This document shows, piece by piece, positions 51,901 through 59,229 of a stretch of 64,000 nt of DNA. Location: contig JACKBM010000020.1 in NCBI GenBank assembly GCA_020634575.1, positions 1 to 64,000 of the forward strand. Reading direction: 5' to 3'. Numbering within the stretch: position 1 is the stretch's first letter; each line of letters starts with the position of its first letter. The notes beneath the pieces were generated by a model that saw only the letters and a program-made list of their open reading frames with translations, was not told the origin of the DNA and did not search any database. The translations under genes were made by a program, and so were the position numbers. This stretch comes from Ardenticatenales bacterium (GTDB taxonomy: Bacteria; Chloroflexota; Anaerolineae; Promineifilales; Promineifilaceae).

Positions 51901-52089
51901 ACTACGTTCCGGCCATAGCAATTCAGCCAGCACCTCACGCGCAATGGCCCGCCCCTGAACAGCCAGATATACCAGCAGCGCCTCGGCTTTGCGAGATCCC
52001 AGGCTGCTGATAGGTGCTTGATCCAACTTCAAGGTGAGTCCACCAAACGTGGAGATAGATAAACGCGCGGGTGATTCCGATTGACTCAT
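48946..52089 (-). CDS. SARP/BTAD-STAND-TPR transcriptional regulator
   Basis: A 1047-residue paralogue, in architecture, of the regulator at 20812. Winged helix (~8-100; LSISTFGGLTLKL, LLVYLAVQGRAIAREVLAELL), BTAD domain (~105-250), NB-ARC ATPase with Walker A LTGVGGIGKTTLSIQ (~300-315), Walker B LLILDNCEHLI, and TPRs (~620-1040). I prefer the ATG at 52087-52089; a GTG 14 codons upstream is possible. An extended -10 (TGCTATACT) lies at 52209-52217, giving a leader of ~110 nt, so unlike the other SARP gene this one is probably not leaderless. It is divergent from two exported-protein genes. Confidence 0.9.
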   Translation of the reverse strand: MSQSESPARLSISTFGGLTLKLDQAPISSLGSRKAEALLVYLAVQGRAIAREVLAELLWPERSQGQTLGNLRRVLYDLRRHVGDYLTISRDSVAIVPERIWLDADALGAALRDISDSSSFHSPSELAQVETALTFYKGPFLQGFNAGDSAGFDNWLVRERERWQQRVGDTLEQLGAWYLDHGPYSSGLRSVRQLLQLDPYREAAVRQLLRLLIYNGQRAEALAQFETSRELLWQELGVEPATETLTLYEQILADELVTPDLPVNNSEAPVHNLPRLLTTFIGREKELVDIADLISSHRLVVLTGVGGIGKTTLSIQVGHRLLADFADGVWLIELAQVSNPDYVAETIAYALGLRDSGDQPVIERLLSHLQQKSGLLILDNCEHLIHTAARFVETLLQRCPGLKILATSREAFTIPGERLYQVPPLSLPSRQQSSSLTLANWAQYEALTLFVDRVAAMIPDFQLDEDNVRPLVHICQQLDGLPLAIELAAARVRVLTVAQIANRLDERFQLLTGGRRTALPRQQTLRASIEWSWSLLTATEQHLLQRLSVFAGGMSLAAVEAVCADEMLDRFELLDLMDELVKKSLVVAERQPGLEKRYHLLIIIRQFAQEKLAEAGRQALMQDRHLAYFLQMAEQAGEALIGPDQVAWRTHLERELDNIRAALNWAQHTNREAGLKLTIAIWRFWRDGYLREGNSYLAHFLADEKGISLPLKARALWVWSQISYHLGVGGRPHSLISESLALYRDLGDQTGIAWTLSVMAQLRGNIALGQAEGLAFLDESLTIFQTLGDRLGIAGVLLNRATYARERNDYDQALVYAKDSASLLREMGDLASLADALSWAADAAIIAGDFVSAEAMLHESLAIQKSLGPRPTGIGLCDFGRYYFARGDYEKASHYIEKGIALLQQVGELHYGNWAAAHLGHVLLQLGKTGKAKSLLIEAQQAFYKTGVKIGVVFALEGLASLAVRQAQLEKALTIIAWGDSARALLENPRPPQEQKAVDQELAIIRERIGENQFAIVYAAGQGIDLEDAVALALSGRDLSERQSISP

Positions 52090-52208
52090 AGGCGACGGAC
52101 ATATGCGCTGTCGGTCACTAAGGGTCACCAAAGCACAATGAGAATGTAAGCAGGCTTGTTGTCTGCTGTAGCGATGAATAGGCGGTGCGATTCGTCAGGC
52201 TGGCAACC

Positions 52209-52217
52209 AGTATAGCA
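52209..52217 (-). promoter_or_regulatory. Extended -10 for the SARP gene
   Basis: Minus-strand TGCTATACT; no good -35 at 17 bp. Predicted start near 52202. Confidence 0.45.
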
Positions 52218-52337
52218 CAAGGCCGTTTCAATCGAGTTGCCGATCTGTAACGTTTTCGGATCGATCGCCAAACGTCCATTCCTTAATGTTAGAGCCATAC
52301 AGATATTCAGCCGGTTTCAACCGCAAAGGAGAGCAAA

Positions 52338-52859
52338 ATGTTTCATGAAGAAATGGGAAATGATGCTTCTGCATCATGTCATCAGGCCAAAAAGACAAGG
52401 CGGGGGGCTCTTGGGTTTGGCGGACTTATTTTTTTGGTTGCCCTGGCACTATTGCCGGCAATCGCCCGACCCGAATTCAGCCAGGTCCTTCTCGATGCAG
52501 AACCAGGTGCCATCAATGAGGCGGCAGAGACATCCTGGGTCGCCCTGGCTCCGGATGGTTCGACCGTATATGCCAGACAAACCCTTTCAGCCGAACTGAT
52601 TGGCTCACAGTCTGTGACCGAGACGGCGGCTGAATCCAGGGCGCCGCATTGGGTACCCGTGGCCCCGGCGGGCTCGACTGTTTACGCCAGGCAATATGTC
52701 AGACCCGAACTGATTGGCGGATCACGTATGACAACTGATGTGGCAGCCGTGACTGGTGCGGCTGACTGGGTCGCCCTTGCTCCCGTCGGTTCAACCATCC
52801 GGGCGAGACAGTATTACAACCCCGTGATCCACAGTGAGGTCACTACGGGCGAGCGATGA
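52338..52859 (+). CDS. Small membrane-anchored protein with three WVxxAPxGST repeats
   Basis: A 173-residue protein; AAAGGAG precedes the ATG. A ~25-residue polar start is followed by one hydrophobic helix (GFGGLIFLVALALLPAIA) acting as a signal anchor or signal peptide. The rest is three repeats of about 47 residues: WVALAPDGSTVYARQ..ELIG, WVPVAPAGSTVYARQ..ELIG and WVALAPVGSTIRARQ. I recognise no family. The repeats could be short beta-hairpin modules on the cell surface. It lies 30 nt upstream of a lipoprotein gene and divergent from a SARP regulator. Confidence 0.8.
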   Translation: MFHEEMGNDASASCHQAKKTRRGALGFGGLIFLVALALLPAIARPEFSQVLLDAEPGAINEAAETSWVALAPDGSTVYARQTLSAELIGSQSVTETAAESRAPHWVPVAPAGSTVYARQYVRPELIGGSRMTTDVAAVTGAADWVALAPVGSTIRARQYYNPVIHSEVTTGER

Positions 52860-52892
52860 ATTCAGTATTTAGCTGTTTTAAGGAGGTCTATG

Positions 52893-53576
52893 ATGTTAAG
52901 AGATCGATTCACGAAGGGCTTAGCAGCCATTTCCCTGGTATTTTCTTTCCTGGCCCTTGTGGCCTGTCAACCGGAAGCAACAGTGGAAGTCACGCGTGAA
53001 ATTGAGGTCGAAGTGACAAGGGAACAGCTCGTCGAAGTAGAAGTGACCCGCGAAGTTGAAATTGTGAGAGAAGTCGAGGTCACACGTGGGGTCGAAACCG
53101 AGCCCGTCAATACGGTGGCAACCGTACGGACATTGGCGGAGAAGATGGCAAACGCCATGAGCGCCGCGCCGACGCCAATCGCGTCAGACGCAACCCTTCT
53201 GGACTACCCAAAGGAATGGCCGGGGAACTGGCCTGAGACGGTCGCCCCTGAGCTGCTCGAGCTGCGCGCCGGCAGCAATGGCTGGACCTGTATCGTCGAC
53301 CGGCCGGATACGCCGGGCAACGATCCAATGTGTTTAAACGACGTCTACCTGGAAGTGCTGCTGTCGCAGTATAAACTGGTGGATGCGCCGTCCAGCGGTA
53401 TTGGGTTTGGCTACATGCTTCAGGGTGGCGGACCGGTAGGCAGCCCGCCCCACATGATGGTCTTTGTACCGGAAAGCAACGCCAGTTTGGATGCTTACGG
53501 CACCGAGCCAGGGCCGTTCCCGTGGATCATGTTCCCGGAGACCTCGCAGCAGCATCTCATGGTGCTGGCGCACTGA
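52893..53576 (+). CDS. Lipoprotein with VEVTREVEV-repeat stalk, unknown function
   Basis: A 227-residue lipoprotein. Of two adjacent ATGs (52890, 52893) the second has better spacing to AAGGAGG. The signal ends in a lipobox LALVAC. Residues ~28-70 are a repeating, alternating-charge stalk (VEVTREIEVEVTRE, VEVTREVEIVREV), a feature common in Chloroflexota solute-binding lipoproteins. The C-terminal domain (~95-227) has two cysteines (WTCIVD, PMCLND) that could form a disulfide, and PHMMVFVPE. No substrate-binding fold recognised. Probably co-transcribed with the repeat protein upstream. Confidence 0.82.
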   Translation: MLRDRFTKGLAAISLVFSFLALVACQPEATVEVTREIEVEVTREQLVEVEVTREVEIVREVEVTRGVETEPVNTVATVRTLAEKMANAMSAAPTPIASDATLLDYPKEWPGNWPETVAPELLELRAGSNGWTCIVDRPDTPGNDPMCLNDVYLEVLLSQYKLVDAPSSGIGFGYMLQGGGPVGSPPHMMVFVPESNASLDAYGTEPGPFPWIMFPETSQQHLMVLAH

Positions 53577-53673
53577 TATTACGGGGCAACAGGCTTTAGT
53601 GCCGCTGACGGTCCTTAAGATCGGAAAAACCCATTTAACTTGAACTGAGTCCGATCAATAAATAAGTTCTGTT

Positions 53674-53708
53674 AGAATCCTGGCTCGAACACAGTGAGCC
53701 AGGATTCT
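53674..53708. terminator. Perfect inverted repeat between convergent units
   Basis: AGAATCCTGGCTC (53674-53686) and GAGCCAGGATTCT (53696-53708), 13-bp perfect arms with 9-nt loop. It lies between the lipoprotein gene (plus) and tRNA-Val (minus), so a two-way terminator is reasonable, but neither side has a strong T run. Confidence 0.4.
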
Positions 53709-53834
53709 GCGTTTCCTTTGGCTGGCTTGCCCTCATTTCTTTTCTGTGGCACTGGCCTGGATATCAAAGGAGCGACGGCAAAAGATATCGATATATGGAT
53801 ATGGGGCTGGCTTGTTAGTAAAAAGGAGAAAAGG

Positions 53835-53908
<74 letters not shown>

Positions 53909-53954
53909 GAAGGAATGGGGATTATAACATTCGCGAATGGGGGTAGCAAGAAGA

Positions 53955-54128
53955 AGCTGTTAGCTGATAGCTTTTAGCTGTTAGGGGGCGGGTAGTCAGC
54001 CGTCAGTACGGGCCGGTGGCCCTTTCAGCCATCAGTGGCGCTGAAAGCAGCGCAGCTGCGTACTGACGGCTGACTGCTGAAAGGAGCACAGCTCCGTACT
54101 AACAGCTAAAAGCTAATAGCTAACAGCT
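53955..54128. repeat. Nested palindromic repeat element (MITE/REP-like)
   Basis: Outer arms 53955-53984 and 54099-54128 match at 28 of 30 positions when inverted and are themselves made of AGCTGTTAGCT-like units. An inner perfect 16-bp inverted repeat lies at 53995-54010 / 54059-54074, and an innermost CTTTCAGC / GCTGAAAG at 54022-54029 / 54040-54047. No ORF. It ends 11 nt before the -10 of the epimerase gene. Confidence 0.8.
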
Positions 54129-54139
54129 AACAGCTCCAC

Positions 54140-54145
54140 TATAAT
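54140..54145 (+). promoter_or_regulatory. -10 TATAAT of a leaderless promoter
   Basis: TATAAT followed by 7 nt (CCTCCCC) and the epimerase ATG at 54153. No Shine-Dalgarno; no -35 consensus, the position being occupied by the repeat element's flank. Confidence 0.65.
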
Positions 54146-54152
54146 CCTCCCC

Positions 54153-55238
54153 ATGAAAATCTTCATCACCGGGGGATCCGGTTTCATTGGGAGTCGATTG
54201 GTGGAGCGGTTGGTGGCGCAGGGGGCTGAGGTCGTGGCGCTGGCCCATTCGGCGCGGAGCCAGCGGCTGCTGGCGAAGCTGGGTGCCAGAGTGGTCCCTG
54301 GCGACATCATGGATGTGGCCAGCATGCGCGAGGCGATGGCTGGCTGTGACCTGGTCTACCATCTGGCGGCTATTTTTGAACTGGGCTATGCCGCACCGGT
54401 GCAGATGGAGCGGATCAATGTGGCCGGGACGCGTAAAGTCCTTTCGCTAGCCCATGAACTGGGCGTGCCGCGCATCATCTACACCAGTACCCTGGCTGTT
54501 TTTGGCGATACGCAGGGGGAACTGGCGACCGAGAGCTATAGTCCCGCCAGCCCCTTTCTCACCGAATACGATCGCACCAAATGGCTGGCCCATTTCCAGG
54601 TGGCGCTGCCACTTATTGCCAAGGGGGCGCCCATCGTCATACTGATGCCCGGGGTTGTTTATGGCCCCGGTGATGAGAGTATTCTCGCTCAGATGATGGC
54701 CCGGTTCTATTTTGGCAAGCTGCCCTTTGTGCCGGCGCCGAACTCTGCCTACACCTATGCCCATGTGGATGATGTCGTAGAAGCGCATATGCTGGCGGCG
54801 GAAAAGGGGCGGCCAGGTGAAAGTTACATCGTGGCTGGCCCGGCCGTGGCTCTGGGCGAATTGCTGGGGTTCTGGTCTTACCTGACCGGCAAAAGCCGGC
54901 CGCCACTCACTCTGCCAGACTGGCTGCTCCGCCCGGCGGCACCGCTGATGACCGCGCTCAGCCGTTGGGTGAACTTGCCGGAGTTTTATCGCGGTGAGGC
55001 GCTGGCGATGAGTGGGGCGACGTATATCGGTAGCTCGGCCAAAGCAGAAGAGCAGCTCGGCTGGAAGCAGCGTTCGCTGCAGGCGGGTATGCGGGAGACA
55101 TTTGACTGGCTGGAAAGCCAGCGCGCGGAGCTGGAACCGCCCCTGATCGAGGAGCAGCAGCGCCTGTTGGCCGGCGGCGTCGCCGGCCTGGCTCTGGTTT
55201 CCCTGCTGATTTATCTGCTTACCCGTAAGCGTCGCTAA
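54153..55238 (+). CDS. NAD(P)-dependent epimerase/dehydratase with C-terminal membrane anchor
   Basis: A 361-residue extended SDR. N-terminal Rossmann motif ITGGSGFIGSRL, VYHLAAIFE, catalytic Y-x-x-x-K in TEYDRTKWLAH, and RPG-equivalent MPGVVYGPGD. Residues ~338-357 form a hydrophobic helix (GGVAGLALVSLLIYLL) followed by RKRR, a tail anchor placing the enzyme on the inner face of the membrane. Such SDRs include dihydroflavonol reductase-like, 3-beta-HSD-like and sugar-nucleotide epimerases; a lipid or isoprenoid substrate fits the anchor, but is inference. Leaderless start predicted. Confidence 0.88.
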   Translation: MKIFITGGSGFIGSRLVERLVAQGAEVVALAHSARSQRLLAKLGARVVPGDIMDVASMREAMAGCDLVYHLAAIFELGYAAPVQMERINVAGTRKVLSLAHELGVPRIIYTSTLAVFGDTQGELATESYSPASPFLTEYDRTKWLAHFQVALPLIAKGAPIVILMPGVVYGPGDESILAQMMARFYFGKLPFVPAPNSAYTYAHVDDVVEAHMLAAEKGRPGESYIVAGPAVALGELLGFWSYLTGKSRPPLTLPDWLLRPAAPLMTALSRWVNLPEFYRGEALAMSGATYIGSSAKAEEQLGWKQRSLQAGMRETFDWLESQRAELEPPLIEEQQRLLAGGVAGLALVSLLIYLLTRKRR

Positions 55239-55283
55239 GTAAGGTCTGGGCTATTGGCCGAATGTGCGAGCAGCCTTTCCGCG

Positions 55284-56516
55284 CTATTGACGCAAGTCTG
55301 CTTGTTGGCTTTGAATGCCGTCAACTTCCTGCTGGTAGAGCTGATCGGTGCCATCTATTTGCAGCTGGTTGCCCGCCTGGCGGAAGCGGTCGAGATCGGC
55401 CTGGGCGGCAGCCAGGTCGCCGCGCTGGCGAAGCTGGCGCTGGCGGCGGAAGTAGAGGGTGTGGAGTAAGCGCAACTGATGGGGATCGCCCTCAGCCAGT
55501 ACGGCAATGGCCTGATTGAGATGTTCCAGCGCCTGTTGCGGGTCGCGCCCGCTGAAGAACTGGGCCAGCATCTCATGGGCGGCGGCTTGCTGCAGGGGCG
55601 TGAGTGTGTTGTGGGCCAGCGCCTTTGTGGCCAGGTCCCTGACCTGGACAGGTACGGTTTGTTTGTCAGTCATGTCGAGGCGGGCCTGGATAAGGAGACC
55701 GGCCGGTTCCTCCGGAAACGCCGCCCGATACTTCGCCAGCAACGCCTCCGCCCGCCGCAACGAGCGGCCCACCAGTAACGCCTCCACGGTCGCCAAAACT
55801 TGCTGCGGCTGCGCTTCGACTGGTTGCTGCCCGTTCATCACCGCTTCGTATAGCTCGGCCAGCTCACCTTGCAGGGCGCTGACATCATAGAAGCCGCGCC
55901 GGTCAGCCCAATAATGGGCCAGCAGAATAAGTGCGTGGCAAACAGCGGTAATGCCGCTCAGAAATGGCGTCTGGCCAAACGCATAAATCGTGCGCCAATC
56001 CCCTATTGGGAAAAAGATGGTGAAGATGGGATAAAAAATGAGGCCAAAGTAGACTTGAAAGCGCAGTGTGCGCAACCCCAGGAAGCGCAACGTGCTGGAT
56101 GCCTGCCCCCGGCTCCACTGCCAGACTGCCAGGCCGAATAGCAGATTGCCAAAAGTGCCGGCCAGGGCGATAAACCAATATTGGTCGATGGTGAATTGAC
56201 CGGCCGGTTGCACATACCCCCAGAAAAAAGCATACCCCACATCAACAATCTGACCGCCAAACAGCCAGGTAGCCAGCGCATGGAAAAATTCGTGTAGGGC
56301 CACGGCGAAGGGGACCATCACGAAGTAGGCGACCTGTTCTGTGAGCTGCTTCTTCCTGGCGGTCAGCGGCTCAGCGACATATTGGGCCCAGTTCTGCCAC
56401 AGATTCTGGCCCAGTTTGAAGCCAGTCCAGGCATACCGCAGCGAGAGGAGGGTCATCAGGATCATGAAGCCGGAAAGGACGCCGGCGGGATTGCGAAAAA
56501 TACCAAAGAAAGTCAT
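55284..56516 (-). CDS. M50-like membrane metalloprotease with C-terminal TPR region
   Basis: A 410-residue membrane protein. Zinc motif H75-E76-F-F-H79 in a hydrophobic segment (VPFAVALHEFFHALATWLFGG), as in site-2-protease-type intramembrane peptidases. About five to six helices span residues 1-215. The second motif (LAGTFGNLLFGL, resembling the NxxPG-like region) has no Asp of the usual LDG type visible. Residues ~225-405 are helical pairs resembling TPRs (ATVEALLVGRSLRRAEALLAKY, DPQQALEHLNQAI), likely cytosolic. Either a regulated intramembrane protease or a protease-like protein. Confidence 0.8.
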   Translation of the reverse strand: MTFFGIFRNPAGVLSGFMILMTLLSLRYAWTGFKLGQNLWQNWAQYVAEPLTARKKQLTEQVAYFVMVPFAVALHEFFHALATWLFGGQIVDVGYAFFWGYVQPAGQFTIDQYWFIALAGTFGNLLFGLAVWQWSRGQASSTLRFLGLRTLRFQVYFGLIFYPIFTIFFPIGDWRTIYAFGQTPFLSGITAVCHALILLAHYWADRRGFYDVSALQGELAELYEAVMNGQQPVEAQPQQVLATVEALLVGRSLRRAEALLAKYRAAFPEEPAGLLIQARLDMTDKQTVPVQVRDLATKALAHNTLTPLQQAAAHEMLAQFFSGRDPQQALEHLNQAIAVLAEGDPHQLRLLHTLYFRRQRQLRQRGDLAAAQADLDRFRQAGNQLQIDGTDQLYQQEVDGIQSQQADLRQ

Positions 56517-56560
56517 TGTTCAGATAGCCTCACACCAACTGTATCACAGCGGCGTTGATA

Positions 56561-56622
56561 GGGTGAGGGGTTGGCGGACCCGTCGGGTTGCCCAACCCGA
56601 CGGGTCCGCCAACCCCTCACCC
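56561..56622. repeat. 62-bp perfect palindrome (30-bp arms)
   Basis: 56561-56590 is the exact reverse complement of 56593-56622, with only CC between. It lies between divergent genes, so it is not a terminator for either. It has no T run. Probably a dispersed repeat or a cruciform/regulatory element. Confidence 0.9.
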
Positions 56623-56648
56623 GTTACTCATCCTTCACTCGCCCCTTA

Positions 56649-56678
56649 TTGCCAGCGTTATGTAAAATCTGTTAAAAT
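56649..56678 (+). promoter_or_regulatory. Promoter for the CNMP/PH-domain gene
   Basis: TTGCCA (56649-56654), 18 bp, TAAAAT (56673-56678) with TG one base upstream. Seven nt further is ATG GTT TAG (56686-56694), a start-stop mini-ORF at the likely transcript 5' end, about 70 nt before the CDS. Confidence 0.6.
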
Positions 56679-56757
56679 TCCGGCCATGGTTTAGTGGGTG
56701 ACGGGAACCGGCCGGTCTCTCCTGAACGGCAACAGACAGCCCATAGGCAGTACCCGG

Positions 56758-58617
56758 ATGGATAACAGCGCTTTCCTCAAATCAGTCAACCTGTTTCAGG
56801 ACTTCGACGAAGAAGATCTGGCGCTGTTTGTCGCCATCAGCCGGGAACTGGTCTTCAGCGCCAATGATGTGGTCGCTTATCAGCGGGATGTGGCTGACCG
56901 GCTTTTCATTGTTAAATCCGGCCGGCTCGCAGCGGTGCGCACGGAACGGGATGGCCACAAGACCCAGGTGGCCAGCTATGGCCCGGGCGACTTTTTTGAT
57001 GATCGCTGGCTGTTTACCGCCGGCACGCACCAGGCCATGATCACCGCCATGCGTGATTCGCATGTTCTGGTCATCCACAGTCAGGCGTTCCTCAATCTGC
57101 TCAATGAATATCCGGACCTGACTCAGGACCTGAACCTGACGCCGCCGGCGCGTGGCGAGATGCGGCGCAATCGGGTCACCCTTTCCCGGCGGCGCTATGG
57201 CGCCATCCGCCTGGCCCCTAACGAACAGGTTCGCTTTGAAGCCCGGCGTAGCTACTGGCTGCTTGTCCTGCGCTCCATCTTTCCCGTGCTGGGCATGTTT
57301 GTCCTGCCTGTCCTCATTTACCTCGGGTTGAATGCAACACTGGGCTTCCAATCGCTGGGTTTTATCGGCATTTTTCTGGCGCTGTTGCCGATTCTCATGC
57401 TGGGGATGTGGATCCTCTTCATTATCCTGGACTGGTCCTACGATTGGTTTTTAGTGACTGACCAGAATGTGATCCATTATGAACTGGATCTGCGCCGCTT
57501 CTCGACTTCCATCAGCAAATCGCCCGTCAATCAGATCCAGAGCGTGGAGATCGATACGCCCAATATCTTTGCCTATATGTTTGGCGTGGGCACCGCCCGG
57601 ATCACGACGGCAGCACAGGATACCCAGATCTATTTTGACTTCATCGATCGGCCCAATGATGTGCAAACCATCATCAATGAGCTCCTGGAAGCGTATCAAC
57701 AGCTGGACGAAGGCCGCGAACAGATGGTGCTGCGCGAATCCATGGAGCGTCATTTTGAGCTGCCGCCCATGGGCAGGCCATTCGCCCCGCCGCCGCCCGA
57801 TTTCGAAGACGAAGATGATGAAGATGATGATGACGAGTATGAGGACGATGAACCCACCTTCTTTGGCTCACTCTGGGTGCTGATTCGGGATTACCTGGCT
57901 ACCTTCCACGCTCGTACCGAAGAAAGCGGCGTTATCACCTACCGCAAACATATCTTTGTTCTCCTGGGTGATGTCAAATGGCCGGTAGCGGCAGCCCTGA
58001 TGAATATCATCGTCTATTTTGTCCTGGCCCGATTTACTGACCGCAATGCCCTGGTCACACTGTTGCCGTTGGCGCTGATTTTTGCCTGGTTTGTCTGGCA
58101 GTTGGAAGATTGGCGCAATGATACCTACCAGCTAACGGACCGTTACGTCATTGATATTGACCGTCAGCCGTTCGGTTTCCGGGAAAGCCGGAAGCAGGCG
58201 GAGCTGAGCAATGTGCAGAACGCGACGGCGGACAAGCCCACATTCCTGTCGAATATCCTGAATTATGGCTCAGTGACGGTGGAGACTGCCGGCAAGACGG
58301 CCGACATCACTTTTGAAAATGTGGCCGACCCAATCCGAGTGCAAAGTGATATATTTGGGGCGCGCAACGCCTATCAGCGTAAGCAGGCCCGCCTGGCGGA
58401 AGAAAAGCGCCGGCAAGAGTATGCGGTCTTACTCGATGTTTATAAACAGGCGTCAGAATTGAACCGCATTCCCAACCGAACCCCATTTGGCGAGCTGGCT
58501 ATCGTGAATGAAGAGCAGGTCAACAACGCCAATGGTGACACGGTTAATATCCAGGATGATTACGGAGCAGACGATTACGATCTGGACGACGATATAGACG
58601 ACTATGACGGTTCTTGA
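56758..58617 (+). CDS. Cyclic-nucleotide-domain protein fused to two membrane PH-like (bPH2) modules
   Basis: A 620-residue protein from ATG 56758 (a longer GTG start at 56698 is less likely). Residues 1-~130: CAP-like cNMP-binding domain (FQDFDEEDLALFVAISREL, RLFIVKSGRLAAVR, YGPGDFFDD). Then a helix pair (~165-225) followed by a bacterial PH-like domain (YDWFLVTDQNVIHYELDLRR), a very acidic linker (DEDDEDDDDEYEDDE, ~355-370), a second helix pair (~410-450) and second PH-like domain (YQLTDRYVIDIDRQPFGF). Acidic C-terminus. No DNA-binding domain, so the cNMP module presumably senses a ligand for a membrane process. Its 3' end overlaps def by 14 nt. Confidence 0.85.
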   Translation: MDNSAFLKSVNLFQDFDEEDLALFVAISRELVFSANDVVAYQRDVADRLFIVKSGRLAAVRTERDGHKTQVASYGPGDFFDDRWLFTAGTHQAMITAMRDSHVLVIHSQAFLNLLNEYPDLTQDLNLTPPARGEMRRNRVTLSRRRYGAIRLAPNEQVRFEARRSYWLLVLRSIFPVLGMFVLPVLIYLGLNATLGFQSLGFIGIFLALLPILMLGMWILFIILDWSYDWFLVTDQNVIHYELDLRRFSTSISKSPVNQIQSVEIDTPNIFAYMFGVGTARITTAAQDTQIYFDFIDRPNDVQTIINELLEAYQQLDEGREQMVLRESMERHFELPPMGRPFAPPPPDFEDEDDEDDDDEYEDDEPTFFGSLWVLIRDYLATFHARTEESGVITYRKHIFVLLGDVKWPVAAALMNIIVYFVLARFTDRNALVTLLPLALIFAWFVWQLEDWRNDTYQLTDRYVIDIDRQPFGFRESRKQAELSNVQNATADKPTFLSNILNYGSVTVETAGKTADITFENVADPIRVQSDIFGARNAYQRKQARLAEEKRRQEYAVLLDVYKQASELNRIPNRTPFGELAIVNEEQVNNANGDTVNIQDDYGADDYDLDDDIDDYDGS

Positions 58618-59155
58618 CATCATTACCCCCGATGTACCCCTCTTGCGCCAGAAAGCAAAACCGGTTGGCAAATTTGACGACGACCTGCAAAGCCTCATCG
58701 ACGACATGATTGAGACAATGCGGGCGGCCAATGGTGTGGGCCTGGCGGCGCCCCAGATCAACCAATCGTTGCGCCTGGCCGTCATCGAAACGCTGCCGGA
58801 TGAAGATGAAGAGGGCAACGTTATCGAGGGCAGTCGCAAACTGTACGTCATCATTAATCCCCAGATTAGCTGGTTCTCGCGCAAAACCGTTGACGGCATT
58901 GAAGGCTGTCTTTCGATCCCTGGTTATCTGGGCGAAGTTTCCCGGGCCCAATCAATCCGGGTTAAAGGCTTGGACCGCTACGGCAAGAAGCTGGACCTGC
59001 GCCTGAAAGGGTGGACAGCGCGCATCTTCCAACACGAGATCGACCATTTGGATGGTGTTTTGTTCATCGACAAGTTGACTGCAAAGGAAAACTTCTGGCG
59101 CGAAGAGGATTATTACGCATCCGAGGAAGATGACGAGGACGAAGCCGAAGAATAG
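58604..59155 (+). CDS. def: Peptide deformylase
   Basis: A 183-residue enzyme with all three family motifs: GVGLAAPQI, EGCLSIPG with metal ligand C102, and QHEIDHLDG with H144, E145 and H148. It removes the N-formyl group from nascent proteins using Fe2+ (or Zn2+). The start overlaps the previous gene by 14 nt; no independent Shine-Dalgarno stands out. The C-terminal tail is strongly acidic (EEDDEDEAEE), an addition to the core. Confidence 0.96.
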   Translation: MTVLDIITPDVPLLRQKAKPVGKFDDDLQSLIDDMIETMRAANGVGLAAPQINQSLRLAVIETLPDEDEEGNVIEGSRKLYVIINPQISWFSRKTVDGIEGCLSIPGYLGEVSRAQSIRVKGLDRYGKKLDLRLKGWTARIFQHEIDHLDGVLFIDKLTAKENFWREEDYYASEEDDEDEAEE

Positions 59156-59159
59156 CTGA

Positions 59160-59188
59160 TTGTCGCCCCTGATCCCCTCTGTTATAAT
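59160..59188 (+). promoter_or_regulatory. Promoter for gatC-gatA
   Basis: TTGTCG (59160-59165), 17 bp, TATAAT (59183-59188), with TG at the extended -10 position (TGTTATAAT). Begins 5 nt after the def stop; leader about 35 nt. Confidence 0.75.
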
Positions 59189-59229
59189 TTCCCCGATCAA
59201 ATCAGGTTGTGACCAGAGGGTAAAGCACC

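Noticed and set aside
53940..54152. CRISPR-like array
   Set aside because: The repeats are palindromic, adjacent and without regular spacers; no cas genes are present.
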